64,000 nt of DNA from Bacillus sp. FJAT-22090 (GCF_001278755.1 NZ_CP012601.1:682001-746000); one strand, 5' to 3'; counted from the stretch's first letter, positions 17,612 to 28,889 are shown. Notes: generated by a model not told the origin, from the sequence alone. Numbers and translations are program-made.

Positions 17612-17726
17612 TATTTAGTATCTATTCTCCATGCATTTTCTTTATATTTTCTGCTTTCTAGTACGCAATCTAAAGAGAAATATGCTATGATTGTTTAGAT
17701 AGTTACATTTAAAGGAGAACTAAATA

Positions 17727-18104
17727 ATGAAACGAAGAAAAGCAAGAGAGCTAGCATTACAAGCGCTATTTCAGTTAGATAATCATGAAATTTCTATAGA
17801 GGAAGCAATTGGTCATGTTACAGATGAACAAGATACTTTTCTAACAATGTTAGTTAGTGGTGTGATTGAGCATAAAGAGCAGATTGATGCTTCATTAACA
17901 GAAAAGCTAGAAAATTGGTCGCTTTCTCGACTACCAAAAATTGAACGCACAGTTCTACGTATTGCTGTTTTTGAACTAATGTTTACAGAAGAAACCCCTG
18001 CAAAAGTAGCTATTAACGAGGCTTTAGAAATTTGTAAGGTTTTCGGAGATGAGAAATCTAGCCGATTTGTAAATGGTGTGTTATCTAAATATACAGATCA
18101 ATAA
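17727..18104 (+). CDS. nusB: Transcription antitermination factor NusB
   Basis: 125-residue all-helical RNA-binding protein. The N-terminal [17 protein letters not shown] motif and [23 protein letters not shown] are diagnostic. With NusE (S10) it binds boxA in rRNA leader transcripts and supports antitermination. AAAGGAG lies 8 bases before the ATG. folD begins 23 bases after its stop. Confidence 0.97.
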   Translation: MKRRKARELALQALFQLDNHEISIEEAIGHVTDEQDTFLTMLVSGVIEHKEQIDASLTEKLENWSLSRLPKIERTVLRIAVFELMFTEETPAKVAINEALEICKVFGDEKSSRFVNGVLSKYTDQ

Positions 18105-18127
18105 TGGTCCGGAGTGAAGGAGAGTTA

Positions 18128-18985
18128 ATGGTGTTAGACAATTTAATTGATGGTAAACAAATTGCTGGACAAGTTACAGAAAAAGTCCAAAAAAGAGTAG
18201 AAGCTTTAAAAGCAAAAGGTATTACACCTGGATTGGCTGTTGTGTTAGTTGGAAATAATCCCGCTTCTCAAACATATGTAAATAACAAAACTAAAACTTG
18301 TGAGAGATTAGGGATGTATTCTATCCTTATCCAATTGGACGAGGATGTTTCAGAAGCTGAATTATTGAAACAAGTGGAGCTATTAAACAACGATGAAAAA
18401 ATCCATGGAATCCTAGTTCAACTACCTTTACCAAAACAAATTGATGAAGATCGAGTGATCGCAAAAATCTCACCACTTAAAGATGTTGATGGTTTTCACC
18501 CCGAAAGTGTTGGTAAAATGATGATCGGACAACAAACCTTCCTTCCATGTACCCCATTTGGTATTTTAAAATTATTAGAATACAGTAATATTGATGTTGC
18601 AGGAAAACATGCTGTAATTATTGGTAGAAGTAATATTGTAGGTAAGCCAATGGGACAACTTTTACTCCAAAAAGATGCAACTGTTACATATTGTCATTCC
18701 AGAACAAAAGACCTACATGCATTTACAAAACAAGCGGATATTTTAGTAGTGGCAACTGGTCGTGCTAAAATGATCGATGCTAGCTATGTAAAAGAAGGTG
18801 CAGTTGTAATTGATGTAGGTATTAACCGAGATGAAAATAACAAATTATGTGGGGATGTAAATTTTGCTTCTGTAAAAGAAGTCGCATCTAAAATTACCCC
18901 AGTACCGGGTGGAGTAGGTCCAATGACGATTGCTATGCTAATGGAAAACACATGCCTAGCAGCCGAAAATACATCTAAAAATTAA
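18128..18985 (+). CDS. folD: Bifunctional methylenetetrahydrofolate dehydrogenase / cyclohydrolase
   Basis: 285 residues. Interconverts 5,10-methylene- and 10-formyl-tetrahydrofolate using NADP. Motifs: the [14 protein letters not shown] active-site helix with its conserved lysine, [18 protein letters not shown], the Rossmann signature [17 protein letters not shown], and [18 protein letters not shown]. The frame extends upstream to 18104, but AAGGAGAG at 18117-18124 selects the ATG at 18128 (or the GTG at 18131). Methylene-THF made by the glycine cleavage system in this window is its substrate. Confidence 0.97.
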   Translation: MVLDNLIDGKQIAGQVTEKVQKRVEALKAKGITPGLAVVLVGNNPASQTYVNNKTKTCERLGMYSILIQLDEDVSEAELLKQVELLNNDEKIHGILVQLPLPKQIDEDRVIAKISPLKDVDGFHPESVGKMMIGQQTFLPCTPFGILKLLEYSNIDVAGKHAVIIGRSNIVGKPMGQLLLQKDATVTYCHSRTKDLHAFTKQADILVVATGRAKMIDASYVKEGAVVIDVGINRDENNKLCGDVNFASVKEVASKITPVPGGVGPMTIAMLMENTCLAAENTSKN

Positions 18986-19007
18986 TAAGCTATAAGCTGT
19001 TTTTCTA

Positions 19008-19064
19008 GAAAAGCGAAAGTGACTTATGTCTTCTTCTTGAGAGGACATAGGCGCCGAAGCCTAG
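19008..19064. repeat. Short remnant of a second dispersed intergenic element
   Basis: AGAAAAGCGAAAGTGACTTA, then TGTC and an inverted GGACATAGGCGCCGAAGC with CTAGACAGG. It resembles the AAAAGCG...GACTTATGxC...GACATAGGCGCC...AGCTxGACA elements that I recall from Bacillaceae intergenic regions. TATGTC pairs with GGACATA. It is the only notable feature in the folD-xseA gap. Confidence 0.4.
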
Positions 19065-19147
19065 ACAGGTAAAAAGTAAAGTATAACTACTTTGTAATCT
19101 GTTTAGAAAGGCAGCTTTTACCTTGTGATCATAATGGAGTTGTTCTT

Positions 19148-20506
19148 GTGACTGCACAAACACATACATACTTAACGGTAAAAGCTTTAACTAAATACAT
19201 AAAACGTAAATTTGACGCAGATACTCACTTACGAGACGTATACGTAAAAGGGGAACTATCAAATGTGAAGGTTCACAGTAGTGGACATATTTACTTCACT
19301 TTAAAAGACGATACTGCACGTTTAACATCCGTTATGTTTGCCATGCACGCAAGATCGTTAAAGTTTAAACCAGAAAGCGGGATGAATGTACTCGTTCGTG
19401 GTGATATTAACGTTTTTGAAGCTGCTGGGCAATACCAATTATACGCTTCCACTATTCAACCGGATGGTATTGGGGAGCTTTTTTTAGCATTTGAACAATT
19501 AAAAAAGAAACTGGAGCAGGAAGGATTATTCCATCCTAGTCGTAAAAAACAGATTCCTATATTTCCTAAAATGATAGGTGTAGTTACTTCTAAAACCGGT
19601 GCAGCTATTCGTGATGTTTTGACAACGTTAGAACGTAGATATCCAATAAGTGAGGTAGTCGTTTTTCCAACTATTGTCCAAGGACCTCAAGCTGCCCCAT
19701 CCATTGTAAAGTCAATTGAGCAAGCAAATAATATGCAAAACATTGATGTCTTAATTGTTGGTCGAGGTGGAGGATCTATCGAAGATTTATGGGCATTTAA
19801 CGAGGAAGCGGTAGCAAGGGCTATTTCCAATAGTACTATTCCTATTATAAGTGCTGTTGGGCATGAGACGGATACAACAATTGCCGATTTTGTTGCCGAT
19901 TTACGAGCACCAACACCAACTGCAGCTGCTGAAATGGCTGTTCCTAGTAAAGAAAATTTATTAAAAAATATTTTTTCCTTCCAATCCGCTTGCTTGAATT
20001 TTGTTTCTAAGAAGCTACAGGATGAAAAAAATAGATATAACCGAGCTATACAATCTCCTGTACTTGCAACTCCTGAGAAACTATATCGTCCTTTTATAGA
20101 AAGATATGTACGTGTGGAGCAGCAATTACAAAGAGAAACTAATCGCTTGTATCGTGAAAAAGAACGAAACTTTATGCAAGTAGAAAAAAGAATGCTCCAA
20201 CTTTCACCAAAAAAATTGATTGATTTGCAGTATAAGTCAGTCCAAGTCTTAACTAATCAACTAAATCAAGCAACTGTTTCTACCTACGAAAAACATCGAC
20301 AGCATTTTCATGGGTCGATTCGTACGTTAGAAGCTTTGAACCCATTGAAAATAATAGATCGTGGTTATAGTATTACGTATAAAAATGGAAAAGTGGTTAA
20401 ATCGGTGGAAGAAGTAGCTAAAGGAGATTCCATATTTGTTACACTCCCGGATGGCCAAGTTGAAGCGATTGTAAAAGATGCTGAGAAGAGAGGGAAAGGG
20501 GACTAA
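19148..20506 (+). CDS. xseA: Exodeoxyribonuclease VII large subunit
   Basis: 452 residues, standard length. N-terminal OB fold (residues 5-105, [21 protein letters not shown]), then the catalytic region with [41 protein letters not shown] and [28 protein letters not shown], then a coiled-coil C-terminal half. It degrades single-stranded DNA to oligonucleotides with XseB. The start is a GTG with GGAG 8 bases upstream. xseB begins 5 bases after its stop. Confidence 0.97.
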   Translation: MTAQTHTYLTVKALTKYIKRKFDADTHLRDVYVKGELSNVKVHSSGHIYFTLKDDTARLTSVMFAMHARSLKFKPESGMNVLVRGDINVFEAAGQYQLYASTIQPDGIGELFLAFEQLKKKLEQEGLFHPSRKKQIPIFPKMIGVVTSKTGAAIRDVLTTLERRYPISEVVVFPTIVQGPQAAPSIVKSIEQANNMQNIDVLIVGRGGGSIEDLWAFNEEAVARAISNSTIPIISAVGHETDTTIADFVADLRAPTPTAAAEMAVPSKENLLKNIFSFQSACLNFVSKKLQDEKNRYNRAIQSPVLATPEKLYRPFIERYVRVEQQLQRETNRLYREKERNFMQVEKRMLQLSPKKLIDLQYKSVQVLTNQLNQATVSTYEKHRQHFHGSIRTLEALNPLKIIDRGYSITYKNGKVVKSVEEVAKGDSIFVTLPDGQVEAIVKDAEKRGKGD

Positions 20507-20511
20507 TTTTC

Positions 20512-20733
20512 ATGGCTAAAAAAGAAATCCCGTTTGATGAGGCGATGTTGCAATTAGAAAATATCGTTCGTCAATTGGAGCAAGGCGACGTACCACTTGA
20601 AAATGCAATCGAACTCTATCAAAAAGGGATGGAGTTATCAAAATTATGTAGTGAAAAATTACAAAGTGCTGAAAAACAGCTAGTCTCTTATATAGGGGAT
20701 AATACGGAAAAAGAAGGTAATAGTAATGAATAA
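20512..20733 (+). CDS. xseB: Exodeoxyribonuclease VII small subunit
   Basis: 73-residue helical-hairpin protein with the family core [39 protein letters not shown]. Several copies bind the XseA coiled coil. It overlaps ispA by 8 bases, as is usual for the xseAB-ispA-dxs operon. Confidence 0.96.
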   Translation: MAKKEIPFDEAMLQLENIVRQLEQGDVPLENAIELYQKGMELSKLCSEKLQSAEKQLVSYIGDNTEKEGNSNE

Positions 20734-21610
20734 TTTATTGCATTCTTTTATCGATTCAAATTTACCAACTATTGAGCAAAAGATGTCTATATTAATAAAT
20801 GACCTTAAAGCACCCCAGGAACTGAAAGATGCAATGGATTACTCTTTACAAGCAGGGGGTAAAAGAATAAGACCGTTATTCACATTAGCAGTTTTAAAAG
20901 AACTGCAAACAAATAATGAGGATGCTCTTGTTGTTGCCAGTGCGATTGAAATGATTCATACTTATTCACTGATACACGATGATCTACCGGCAATGGACAA
21001 CGATGATCTTCGCCGTGGTAAACCGACGAATCATGTAGTCTTTGGAGAAGCACTTGCAATATTAGCAGGTGACGCACTTGTGACATTTTCTTTCGGGATA
21101 ATTGCACGACTTCCGAATCTTACTGCAGAACAAAAAGTAAAATTGATTGACAAGTTAAGTTTTTCAGCTGGTGCAGAAGGAATGGTCGGTGGGCAGGTTC
21201 TAGATATGCTAGGAGAAGGAAGATCTTTAACACTAGCGGAATTAGAAAAAGTTCATGTAAATAAAACTGGTGCACTCCTTACAATAAGTATTTTAGCAGG
21301 AGGCATCATAGCTAATGCAAGCGATGAAATAATGGAAGCATTAATGAACTATGCATACCATATAGGATTAGCATTTCAAATACAAGACGATATTCTGGAT
21401 ATAGAAGGAACTTCTGAACAATTAGGCAAAACTGCTGGAAAAGATATTTTGAGTGAGAAAAATACATACCCATCTATCTTAACACTAGAAGGGGCAAAAG
21501 AAGAGTTGCAAAACCAATATAATATGGCTATTCAAGCTCTTCAGGAAGTTAATTTACATCAAGGTCTATTAGTGGAACTTGCAAATTATATAACGAAAAG
21601 GGCCAATTGA
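20726..21610 (+). CDS. ispA: Polyprenyl (farnesyl) diphosphate synthase
   Basis: 294-residue all-helical prenyltransferase. The first Asp-rich motif is [17 protein letters not shown] and the second is [18 protein letters not shown] is the allylic-substrate loop. It condenses isopentenyl diphosphate with DMAPP and GPP to make farnesyl diphosphate for undecaprenyl and quinone synthesis. It overlaps xseB and lies ahead of dxs, so early and late isoprenoid steps are co-transcribed. Confidence 0.95.
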   Translation: MNNLLHSFIDSNLPTIEQKMSILINDLKAPQELKDAMDYSLQAGGKRIRPLFTLAVLKELQTNNEDALVVASAIEMIHTYSLIHDDLPAMDNDDLRRGKPTNHVVFGEALAILAGDALVTFSFGIIARLPNLTAEQKVKLIDKLSFSAGAEGMVGGQVLDMLGEGRSLTLAELEKVHVNKTGALLTISILAGGIIANASDEIMEALMNYAYHIGLAFQIQDDILDIEGTSEQLGKTAGKDILSEKNTYPSILTLEGAKEELQNQYNMAIQALQEVNLHQGLLVELANYITKRAN

Positions 21611-21699
21611 TAGCGAATAATTTTGTTTTATAACAGTTTATTGGTATGATATTACCTAACGTATTACGAAGGAAATCTAAAAGAAGGTGTGTGATGGCA

Positions 21700-23595
21700 A
21701 TGGATTTAACTTCAATTTCTAGCCCATCCTTTTTGAAAAGTTTAAATAACGAACAATTAAAGGAATTAAGTGAAGACATCCGATCGTTTTTAATAGAAAA
21801 GTTATCTGTAACAGGTGGGCATATCGGCCCAAATCTTGGAGTAGTAGAGCTCACTATTGCACTTCATCGTGCATTTAACAGTCCGGTAGATAAACTATTG
21901 TGGGATGTAGGACATCAAGCATATGTGCACAAAATTTTAACTGGCAGAGCAGATCAGTTTGATACACTACGCCAATTTAAAGGATTGTGTGGATTTCCAA
22001 AGCGTATAGAAAGCGAACATGACGTGTGGGAAGCAGGTCATAGTTCTACGTCTCTTTCTGCTGCGATGGGAATGGCAAAGTCTCGTGATTTACAAAAAAA
22101 ATCTAATTTCGTTATTCCGATTATTGGGGACGGAGCACTTACTGGCGGCATGGCTCTTGAGGCGCTAAACCACATTGGGCATGAAAAAACAGATATGATT
22201 GTTATTTTAAATGATAATGAAATGTCTATAGCTCCAAACGTTGGGGCGCTTCATAATATACTTGGAAAATTACGCACCCATGGTACGTATAACAGAGCTA
22301 AAGATGATTTAGAATATTTATTAAAAAAAATACCTGCAGTAGGTGGAAAGTTAGCAGGAACAGCAGAACGTGTAAAAGATAGTTTAAAATATTTACTTGT
22401 ATCTGGTGTCTTTTTTGAAGAACTAGGATTTACGTATCTAGGTCCAATAGACGGGCATAACTTTGAAGCATTAGAAGAAAATCTTAAAAATGCCAAAAAG
22501 ATGAAAGGCCCTGTCCTTCTTCATGTGATAACGAAAAAAGGTAAAGGCTACAAACCTGCTGAAAATGATAAAATAGGAACTTGGCATGGAACTGGTCCAT
22601 ATAAAATGGAAACAGGTGACCTTATCAAATCCTCATCAAAAGCACCATCTTGGAGTGGTTTAATCGCTGAGACCGCACGTAAATTGGCAAGGGATGATAA
22701 GCGTATCGTTGCTATTACACCTGCGATGCCAGTTGGATCTAAACTCGAGGGATTTGCTTCGGAATTTCCTGATCGTATGATTGATGTAGGTATTGCAGAA
22801 CAACATGCAACTACAATGGCTGCGGGTCTTGCAGTAGACGGTATGAAACCGTTCTTAGTCATTTATTCCACATTTCTACAACGTGCTTATGATCAAGTAC
22901 TGCACGATATTTGTCGCCAAAACTTAAATGTGGTCATTGGTATTGATCGGGCAGGATTAGTCGGTGCAGATGGAGAGACCCATCAAGGTGTATTTGATAT
23001 TCCATTTTTACGTCATATGCCTAATATGGTATTAATGATGCCAAAAGACGAAAATGAAGGGCAGCATATGGTTAAAACTGCATTTGAATATGCAGATGGA
23101 CCAATAGCGCTTCGATATCCTCGAGGAAATGGACTAGGAGTACCAATGGATGAGGATTTAAAGTCAATTCCTATAGGTACTTGGGAAGTATTGAAAGAAG
23201 GCACTCAAGCTTCGATTTTAACTTTTGGTACAACAATTCCAATGGCGCTTCAAGCTGCAGAACGACTTGAACAATCAAATATTTCAGTAAAAGTGATCAA
23301 TGCTCGTTTCATTAAGCCTTTAGATGAAGAGATGCTTCGTTCTTTACAACAACGTAATATACCAATTATTACTGTAGAAGAAAGCATGCTCGAAGGTGGT
23401 TTCGGAAGTGCAGTTCTTGAATTCTTCAATGACAACAATTTACAAGCAAATGTTAATCGTATTGGTATTCCAGATATGTTTATCGAACACGGTGACGTCA
23501 ATCAATTATTAGAAGAAATTAATATCACGAGTGATGATATAGTTGAATTAGTAGAAAAATCAGTCGCGTCAAATAACAGGTATATATCATCATGA
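21700..23595 (+). CDS. dxs: 1-deoxy-D-xylulose-5-phosphate synthase
   Basis: About 631 residues. Thiamine diphosphate enzyme that joins pyruvate and glyceraldehyde 3-phosphate in the first step of the MEP pathway. Visible: [14 protein letters not shown], the ThDP motif [18 protein letters not shown] to [12 protein letters not shown], and the transketolase pyrimidine domain [15 protein letters not shown] with [11 protein letters not shown]. The frame is open from 21646. The ATG at 21700 matches the family N terminus (MDLTSI); ATG 21694, closer to AGAAGGTG, would add two residues. Its stop overlaps tlyA by 4 bases. Confidence 0.97.
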   Translation: MDLTSISSPSFLKSLNNEQLKELSEDIRSFLIEKLSVTGGHIGPNLGVVELTIALHRAFNSPVDKLLWDVGHQAYVHKILTGRADQFDTLRQFKGLCGFPKRIESEHDVWEAGHSSTSLSAAMGMAKSRDLQKKSNFVIPIIGDGALTGGMALEALNHIGHEKTDMIVILNDNEMSIAPNVGALHNILGKLRTHGTYNRAKDDLEYLLKKIPAVGGKLAGTAERVKDSLKYLLVSGVFFEELGFTYLGPIDGHNFEALEENLKNAKKMKGPVLLHVITKKGKGYKPAENDKIGTWHGTGPYKMETGDLIKSSSKAPSWSGLIAETARKLARDDKRIVAITPAMPVGSKLEGFASEFPDRMIDVGIAEQHATTMAAGLAVDGMKPFLVIYSTFLQRAYDQVLHDICRQNLNVVIGIDRAGLVGADGETHQGVFDIPFLRHMPNMVLMMPKDENEGQHMVKTAFEYADGPIALRYPRGNGLGVPMDEDLKSIPIGTWEVLKEGTQASILTFGTTIPMALQAAERLEQSNISVKVINARFIKPLDEEMLRSLQQRNIPIITVEESMLEGGFGSAVLEFFNDNNLQANVNRIGIPDMFIEHGDVNQLLEEINITSDDIVELVEKSVASNNRYISS

Positions 23596-24407
23596 CGAAG
23601 TCTTCAAAAGAACGAGTAGATATATTATTAGTTGAACAAGGCTTATTTGAAACTCGAGAAAAAGCAAAGCGCGCCATAATGGCAGGGCAAATTTATCTTA
23701 AAGAAGAACGTATAGATAAACCAGGCGAAAAAATAGATGTTAACTCTATTTTATCTGTGAAGGGTCAAGTATTGAAATATGTCAGTAGAGGCGGTCTGAA
23801 GCTTGAAAAGGCATTAGAACAATTTGAACTGACAATTCAAGACAAAATCATGTTAGATATTGGCTCTTCTACAGGTGGTTTTACTGATTGTGGATTACAA
23901 AATGGTGTTAAACATGCTTATGCACTTGATGTTGGTAGTAACCAGCTTGCATGGAAAATTCGTCAAGATTCACGAGTTACTGTGATGGAAAAGACAAATT
24001 TCCGGTACTCAACGCCTGCTGATTTCCATGAAGGATTACCTTCCTTTGCATCAATCGATGTTTCTTTTATATCTCTTAAACTAATCTTTCCTACTTTAAA
24101 AACTATTCTTGTTCCAAATGGTGATGTTATTGCGCTAGTCAAGCCTCAGTTTGAAGCTGGAAAAGATCGAGTTGGTAAAAAAGGGGTTGTTCGTGACAAA
24201 TCTGTTCATATTGATGTGTTGAATGATATTGCAGATTTTGCAGAAAGTCAACATTACCAACTGAAAGACGCTTCCTATTCTCCTATAACCGGTGGAGAAG
24301 GAAATATTGAATTCCTATTTCATTTAGTAAATGTTAATGAAGGTGAAGTAATTCCTCATCAAATAGATTTTAAACAGCTAGTGAACGAAGCGCATTCTCT
24401 ATTATAG
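23592..24407 (+). CDS. TlyA family rRNA (cytidine-2'-O)-methyltransferase (YqxC)
   Basis: 271 residues: an S4 RNA-binding domain (about 8-70, [25 protein letters not shown]) and an FtsJ-like Rossmann methyltransferase with [18 protein letters not shown]. In other bacteria TlyA 2'-O-methylates rRNA and affects capreomycin sensitivity; the Firmicute substrate is less certain. It overlaps dxs by ATGA and ends at a terminator before the arginine repressor. The name yqxC fits the synteny. Confidence 0.93.
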   Translation: MTKSSKERVDILLVEQGLFETREKAKRAIMAGQIYLKEERIDKPGEKIDVNSILSVKGQVLKYVSRGGLKLEKALEQFELTIQDKIMLDIGSSTGGFTDCGLQNGVKHAYALDVGSNQLAWKIRQDSRVTVMEKTNFRYSTPADFHEGLPSFASIDVSFISLKLIFPTLKTILVPNGDVIALVKPQFEAGKDRVGKKGVVRDKSVHIDVLNDIADFAESQHYQLKDASYSPITGGEGNIEFLFHLVNVNEGEVIPHQIDFKQLVNEAHSLL

Positions 24408-24412
24408 GTGAG

Positions 24413-24441
24413 CGCGACTCATAATTAGAGTCGCGTTTTTT
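24413..24441 (+). terminator. Terminator after tlyA
   Basis: CGCGACTC (24413-24420) and GAGTCGCG (24428-24435) followed by TTTTTT. Confidence 0.9.
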
Positions 24442-24510
24442 CTTGTGCCTTTTAGAATGAAATGCTAATGTATTAATTAACCGGTATAATTATACGAAGA
24501 GGTGAAAGAA

Positions 24511-24960
24511 ATGAATAAAGGACAAAGACATATTAGAATACGCGATATTATTGCTAATAATGAAATAGAAACGCAAGATGATTTAGTAGATTCTTTAAAA
24601 AATGCTGGATACAATGTCACACAAGCAACTGTCTCTAGAGATATAAAAGAATTGCATTTAGTGAAAGTACCTCTACCTAATGGAAGTTATAAATACAGTT
24701 TACCAGCTGATCAAAGATTCAATCCAACTCAAAAATTACGCCGTGCATTAACGGATGCATTTGTCAGTATTGATGGAGCAAGTCATTTTTTAGTCATGAA
24801 AACGTTACCAGGTAATGCACATGCTATCGGATCTTTGATCGATTATTTAGATTGGTCTGAAATATTAGGAACGATTTGTGGGGATGACACGTGTTTAATC
24901 TTATGTAGACAAGAATCGGAGACAGAAGAAGTAAAAAACCGATTACTTGAAATGCTATAA
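24511..24960 (+). CDS. argR: Arginine repressor ArgR/AhrC
   Basis: 149 residues, the exact length of B. subtilis AhrC. N-terminal winged helix ([19 protein letters not shown]) and C-terminal hexamerisation and arginine-binding domain ([31 protein letters not shown]). It represses arginine biosynthesis and activates catabolism when arginine is bound. An in-frame GTG at 24502 forms part of AGAGGTG, the ribosome-binding site, so the ATG at 24511 is the start. A TATAAT box lies at 24485-24490. Confidence 0.96.
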   Translation: MNKGQRHIRIRDIIANNEIETQDDLVDSLKNAGYNVTQATVSRDIKELHLVKVPLPNGSYKYSLPADQRFNPTQKLRRALTDAFVSIDGASHFLVMKTLPGNAHAIGSLIDYLDWSEILGTICGDDTCLILCRQESETEEVKNRLLEML

Positions 24961-25038
24961 TATAATGTCTTTAGCGTAGCTCGTATTTTTTAATATGAGG
25001 TGTATCCTAAAGTTAATTTTATAATGAGGTGAAAGCTA

Positions 25039-26742
25039 GTGTTAAAAGAATTATCGATTAAAAATTTTGCAATTATAGACGAATTAACAGTTAGCTTTGA
25101 AGAAGGACTTACAGTGTTAACTGGAGAGACAGGTGCAGGAAAATCGATAATAATTGATGCTGTACATTTATTGTGTGGTGGAAGAGGTTCGCAAGAATTT
25201 ATAAGACATGGAACAAAGAAAGCAGAATTAGAAGGGTTATTCATAATTACGAATCCTAAACATGTAGTTTTTAACAAAATGGCGGATGTAGGTATAGATT
25301 TAGATGAAGAAACCATCATTTTAAGAAGAGATATTAATGACTCTGGAAAAAGTGTTTGTCGAATAAACGGTAAGCTAGTAACCATTGGTATATTACGTGA
25401 GATTGGAGCCTCTCTCATTGATATACATGGTCAGCACGAGAGCCAAGAATTAATGGATGAAAAAGCACATATTTATTTATTAGATCAGTTTGCAGGGGAA
25501 AAAATAAGACTTGTAAAAGAGTCATATAAAGAACTTTTTACAAAATATAAAAAGTTGAAAAAAGATTTAGCGACTTTAACTGAGAATGAACAGCAAATCG
25601 CTCATAAAATAGACCTGTTTACATTTCAAGTAGATGAAATAAATGATGCCAATTTAATTGTTGGGGAAGAGGAACAACTTCAAGAAGAAAAAAAGAAGCT
25701 CCAAAATTTTCATAAGGTATTTGACAAAATGAGTAGCGCTTATGAAGCGATACTATCCGAATCTAAAGGGTTAGATTATATCGGAACTGCTATGGCAGAC
25801 TTACAGGATATTTCCGATATTGATAAAAATATGCTCGAGTTAAGTGAAAATGTATCATCCGCATTTTACATTTTACAAGATGCTGCATACCAATTAAAAA
25901 GTGAATTAGACGAAATGGAGTACGACAGCAATCAACTTCAAATTGTAGAAGACCGACTAGCATTTATTCAATCCTTAAAAAGGAAGTATGGCCAATCGAT
26001 TGAAGATATTTTAGAATATAAAAATAAAATATCAAATAGTCTCGAGCAGTTAGTCAACAGAGATGAGCAAATTCAAAAAACTGCAGAAAAGATAAAACAA
26101 ATAGAAAAAGATTTAGAATTAGAAGCTAAAGATTTAACGGATAAACGAAAAATAGCTGCAAAGCAACTAAGTAAAGCTATTATGGAACAATTAAAAGAAC
26201 TCTATATGGAAAAAGCGACTTTTTCTGTTATGTTTCATGAGCAAGCCAATACAACGTATAACGAAAATGGTATAGACGATTTATCATTTTATATATCAAC
26301 AAATGTAGGTGAACCACTTAAAGCGTTAACTAAAATCGCATCTGGTGGAGAATTATCGAGGATGATGCTTGCATTAAAAAGCATTTTCTCCAAGCACCAA
26401 GGAATAACGTCCATTATATTTGATGAGGTAGATACTGGTGTAAGTGGACGAGTAGCCCAAGCGATTGCAGAAAAGATTGCAGGAATTGCAACAGATTCAC
26501 AAGTATTATGCATTTCGCACTTACCACAAGTTGCAGCAATGGCCGATCAGCATTTAATGATAAAAAAGATTGTTTCAAGAAACAGAACATACACGAATCT
26601 GGAAGAAGTAGTTGATGATCAGCGAGCGGAGGAATTAAGTCGCATGATGTCAGGAGCTGAAATTACAAGCACTACATTGCAGCATTCAAAAGAACTGCTT
26701 AAATTGGCAAATGAAAGAAAAAAAATGTTAAGACATGCGTGA
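25039..26742 (+). CDS. recN: DNA repair protein RecN
   Basis: 567-residue SMC-like ATPase. Walker A GETGAGKSIIIDA near residue 33; signature motif SGGELSRMMLALK and Walker B SIIFDEVDTGVSGRVAQ in the C-terminal half; coiled coil between about residues 150 and 370. RecN acts early at double-strand breaks and tethers DNA ends. It starts at a GTG with GAGGTGAAAG upstream. The terminator begins in its last codon. Confidence 0.97.
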   Translation: MLKELSIKNFAIIDELTVSFEEGLTVLTGETGAGKSIIIDAVHLLCGGRGSQEFIRHGTKKAELEGLFIITNPKHVVFNKMADVGIDLDEETIILRRDINDSGKSVCRINGKLVTIGILREIGASLIDIHGQHESQELMDEKAHIYLLDQFAGEKIRLVKESYKELFTKYKKLKKDLATLTENEQQIAHKIDLFTFQVDEINDANLIVGEEEQLQEEKKKLQNFHKVFDKMSSAYEAILSESKGLDYIGTAMADLQDISDIDKNMLELSENVSSAFYILQDAAYQLKSELDEMEYDSNQLQIVEDRLAFIQSLKRKYGQSIEDILEYKNKISNSLEQLVNRDEQIQKTAEKIKQIEKDLELEAKDLTDKRKIAAKQLSKAIMEQLKELYMEKATFSVMFHEQANTTYNENGIDDLSFYISTNVGEPLKALTKIASGGELSRMMLALKSIFSKHQGITSIIFDEVDTGVSGRVAQAIAEKIAGIATDSQVLCISHLPQVAAMADQHLMIKKIVSRNRTYTNLEEVVDDQRAEELSRMMSGAEITSTTLQHSKELLKLANERKKMLRHA

Positions 26743-26772
26743 AGACCTTTCTAAAAGAGGTCTTCTTTTTTT
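26741..26772 (+). terminator. Terminator of recN
   Basis: GAAGACCT and AGGTCTTC arms with a short loop and seven T, overlapping the recN stop codon. Confidence 0.92.
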
Positions 26773-26836
26773 ATCAATTATTTACCTCACATAGACTTTA
26801 TTCAACAGGATATAGTATTTGTATAGGAGGTGAAAT

Positions 26837-27799
26837 ATGAAGCCAAGCTATCGTATATGGTCGCTAATTACAATACTTTTCTTTACTTTATTCTTTGCAG
26901 TCAACTCCACTTTTGCACAAAATACTACTTCCTCAGTTGTCCCATTAGGACAATCCATTCAAATTGACCTACAGTACGGAGCTGTGGTACTTGGCAATGA
27001 TGTCTTACTAACCGATGATTATTGGTTGCGAACAGGTGACGCAATTAAACAGGTCAATTCCGAAAATGTTCGAACGATGGAAGACGTTAAAACCCATATA
27101 AAAGATAAAGAACAAATCACTATTCATTATGAGCGAAATAAAAAAATGTATACAAAAGAAATCACTTCTGACCAAATACTGAAACTTCTTCCATTTTTGA
27201 AAGATGCTACAGAAGGAATCGGTACATTAACGTATTTTGATTTGGAAACGAATGAATTTGGTGCCTTAGGACATCAAATTGTGGATCATCCATCCGGTTT
27301 AACACCAAGTTTTTCGGAAGGCTCGATATACTTGTCTTCCATACTTCAAATAAAGAAAAGTATTCCAGGTAAGCCAGGATACAAAATTACCTCACATCAA
27401 AATAACACTTCTCCCATCGGAGGAGTAAATGAAAACAATGTGTACGGTATTTTTGGAAAACTTGAAAAAAATGCGATTGAAAATATTCCGATGCAAGAAG
27501 TAGAAGTAGCTGACAAGGAAGCAATAACGACAGGTAAAGCAATTATGCGAACTTCAATCGATGGCGAAAAAGTACAGGACTTTTCAATAGAAATTACAAC
27601 TGTTGAGGATTATCTTTTTCAGTTTACAGTAATTGATAAAACGCTCATAGAAAAAACAGGAGGAATTCTCCAAGGCATGAGTGGAAGTCCTATTATACAG
27701 CAAGATAAGCTAATCGGTGTTGTCACGCATATGTATGTAGATAAACCAAAAAACGGTGCAGCTTTGTCCATAAAAGAAATGATGAAAAAAAATCCATGA
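26837..27799 (+). CDS. spoIVB: SpoIVB peptidase (S55), shorter than usual
   Basis: 320 residues; B. subtilis SpoIVB has 426. A signal-anchor helix (about 8-27), a trimmed PDZ-like domain (about 36-110), and the S55 serine protease domain. The likely triad is H146 (GALGHQIVD), D267 and S282 (GGILQGMSGSPII). Made in the forespore, it cleaves SpoIVFA to start pro-sigma-K processing and thus links forespore and mother cell. AGGAGG lies 7 bases before the ATG. Catalytic motifs are intact, so it should work despite the reduced length. It lies between recN and spo0A, as in other Bacillales. Confidence 0.93.
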   Translation: MKPSYRIWSLITILFFTLFFAVNSTFAQNTTSSVVPLGQSIQIDLQYGAVVLGNDVLLTDDYWLRTGDAIKQVNSENVRTMEDVKTHIKDKEQITIHYERNKKMYTKEITSDQILKLLPFLKDATEGIGTLTYFDLETNEFGALGHQIVDHPSGLTPSFSEGSIYLSSILQIKKSIPGKPGYKITSHQNNTSPIGGVNENNVYGIFGKLEKNAIENIPMQEVEVADKEAITTGKAIMRTSIDGEKVQDFSIEITTVEDYLFQFTVIDKTLIEKTGGILQGMSGSPIIQQDKLIGVVTHMYVDKPKNGAALSIKEMMKKNP

Positions 27800-27808
27800 T
27801 AAAAATGT

Positions 27809-27845
27809 AAAAGGCTACACCGTAATTAGGTGTAGCCTTTTTTGC
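27809..27845 (+). terminator. Terminator after spoIVB
   Basis: AAAGGCTACACC and GGTGTAGCCTTT around a six-base loop, with a T run. Confidence 0.93.
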
Positions 27846-27874
27846 TGACAACATATACAATGAAATAAAGAAAA

Positions 27875-27984
27875 TTCGACAAAAGGGTAGAAACCATTAC
27901 CATATTGTCGTAATACAAAGAAATCGTATTAGTAAAGACTTATTTTTAATAAAAATAAAGGAAGAAGTCAAAAAAGAGCGAATA
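27875..27984 (+). promoter_or_regulatory. spo0A control region: 0A boxes and sigma-H promoter
   Basis: TTCGACA at 27875-27881 is the complement of the Spo0A box TGTCGAA; TGTCGTA at 27906-27912 is a 6/7 match. AAAGGAAGA (27957-27965), a 13-base spacer and CGAATA (27979-27984) fit the sigma-H consensus RWAGGAWWT and HGAATW. Spo0A autoregulation through a sigma-H promoter is known from B. subtilis. Confidence 0.65.
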
Positions 27985-28023
27985 CTATCTAAGTGAAAAA
28001 TTACAAAAGGTGGATGAGGCAAA

Positions 28024-28815
28024 ATGGAAAAAATAAAAATTGTAATAGTGGATGACAATAAAGATTTAATTCGGACAATGGATTCATATTTTGACAAACA
28101 TTCGGAAATAGAAGTAGTTGGTACAGCTGTCAATGGGAAACTTTGTTTAGAATTACTCGAAACAGTTGAACCTGACGTACTACTATTAGATATAATAATG
28201 CCTCATTTAGATGGTATTGCTGTATTGGATAGTTTGCAAAAAAATGACAAAATCAATAATCTTCAAGTCATTATGTTAACTGCCTTTGGTCAAGAGGATG
28301 TAATGAAACAAGCAGCTGAACTTGGAGCATCTTATTTTATGCTGAAGCCTTTTGAATTTGACCGTTTAGTTACTCAGATCAAACAAGTGGCTGGTAGAAA
28401 AGAAAGCATACAAGAAGTACCAGCAAAAGCAAATCCGGAAAGAGAAGCAATGCAAAATAAACGAGTTATTGACAACATCATCACAAATGTTATAAAAGAA
28501 ATTGGTGTTCCTGCACATATAAAAGGTTATTCATATTTAAGAGAGGCAATTCAAATGGTATACACGGATATTGAGTTACTTGGTTCTATTACAAAAGTTC
28601 TTTATCCAGAAATCGCGAAAAAGTTCCAAACAACGCCATCTCGTGTAGAAAGAGCGATTCGTCATGCCATCGAAGTAGCATGGAACCGCGGAAATTACGA
28701 AACTATTTCTAAAATGTTTGGTTATACGGTACATCATCTGAAAAGCAAGCCAACTAATAGCGAATTCATCGCAATGATTGCAGACAAGATTCGTATGGAG
28801 AATATGGCTAGCTGA
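28024..28815 (+). CDS. spo0A: Sporulation transcription factor Spo0A
   Basis: 263 residues. The receiver domain has the acidic pocket DDN, the phospho-acceptor Asp in [12 protein letters not shown] and the [10 protein letters not shown] and KPFEFD switch residues. The C-terminal DNA-binding domain carries [16 protein letters not shown] and the recognition helix region [21 protein letters not shown]. It is the master regulator of sporulation entry, phosphorylated by the kinase phosphorelay. Length and motifs are complete. A sigma-H promoter and 0A boxes lie upstream and a terminator follows. Confidence 0.98.
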   Translation: MEKIKIVIVDDNKDLIRTMDSYFDKHSEIEVVGTAVNGKLCLELLETVEPDVLLLDIIMPHLDGIAVLDSLQKNDKINNLQVIMLTAFGQEDVMKQAAELGASYFMLKPFEFDRLVTQIKQVAGRKESIQEVPAKANPEREAMQNKRVIDNIITNVIKEIGVPAHIKGYSYLREAIQMVYTDIELLGSITKVLYPEIAKKFQTTPSRVERAIRHAIEVAWNRGNYETISKMFGYTVHHLKSKPTNSEFIAMIADKIRMENMAS

Positions 28816-28848
28816 AATTCATAAATTAACTGAAAAGTTATACATTAC

Positions 28849-28889
28849 AAAGTATCTTCCTTTGCTATAATAAATGAAGATACTTTTTA
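28849..28889 (+). terminator. Terminator after spo0A
   Basis: AAAGTATCTTC (28849-28859) and GAAGATACTTT (28876-28886) pair perfectly, followed by a short T run. Confidence 0.85.
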
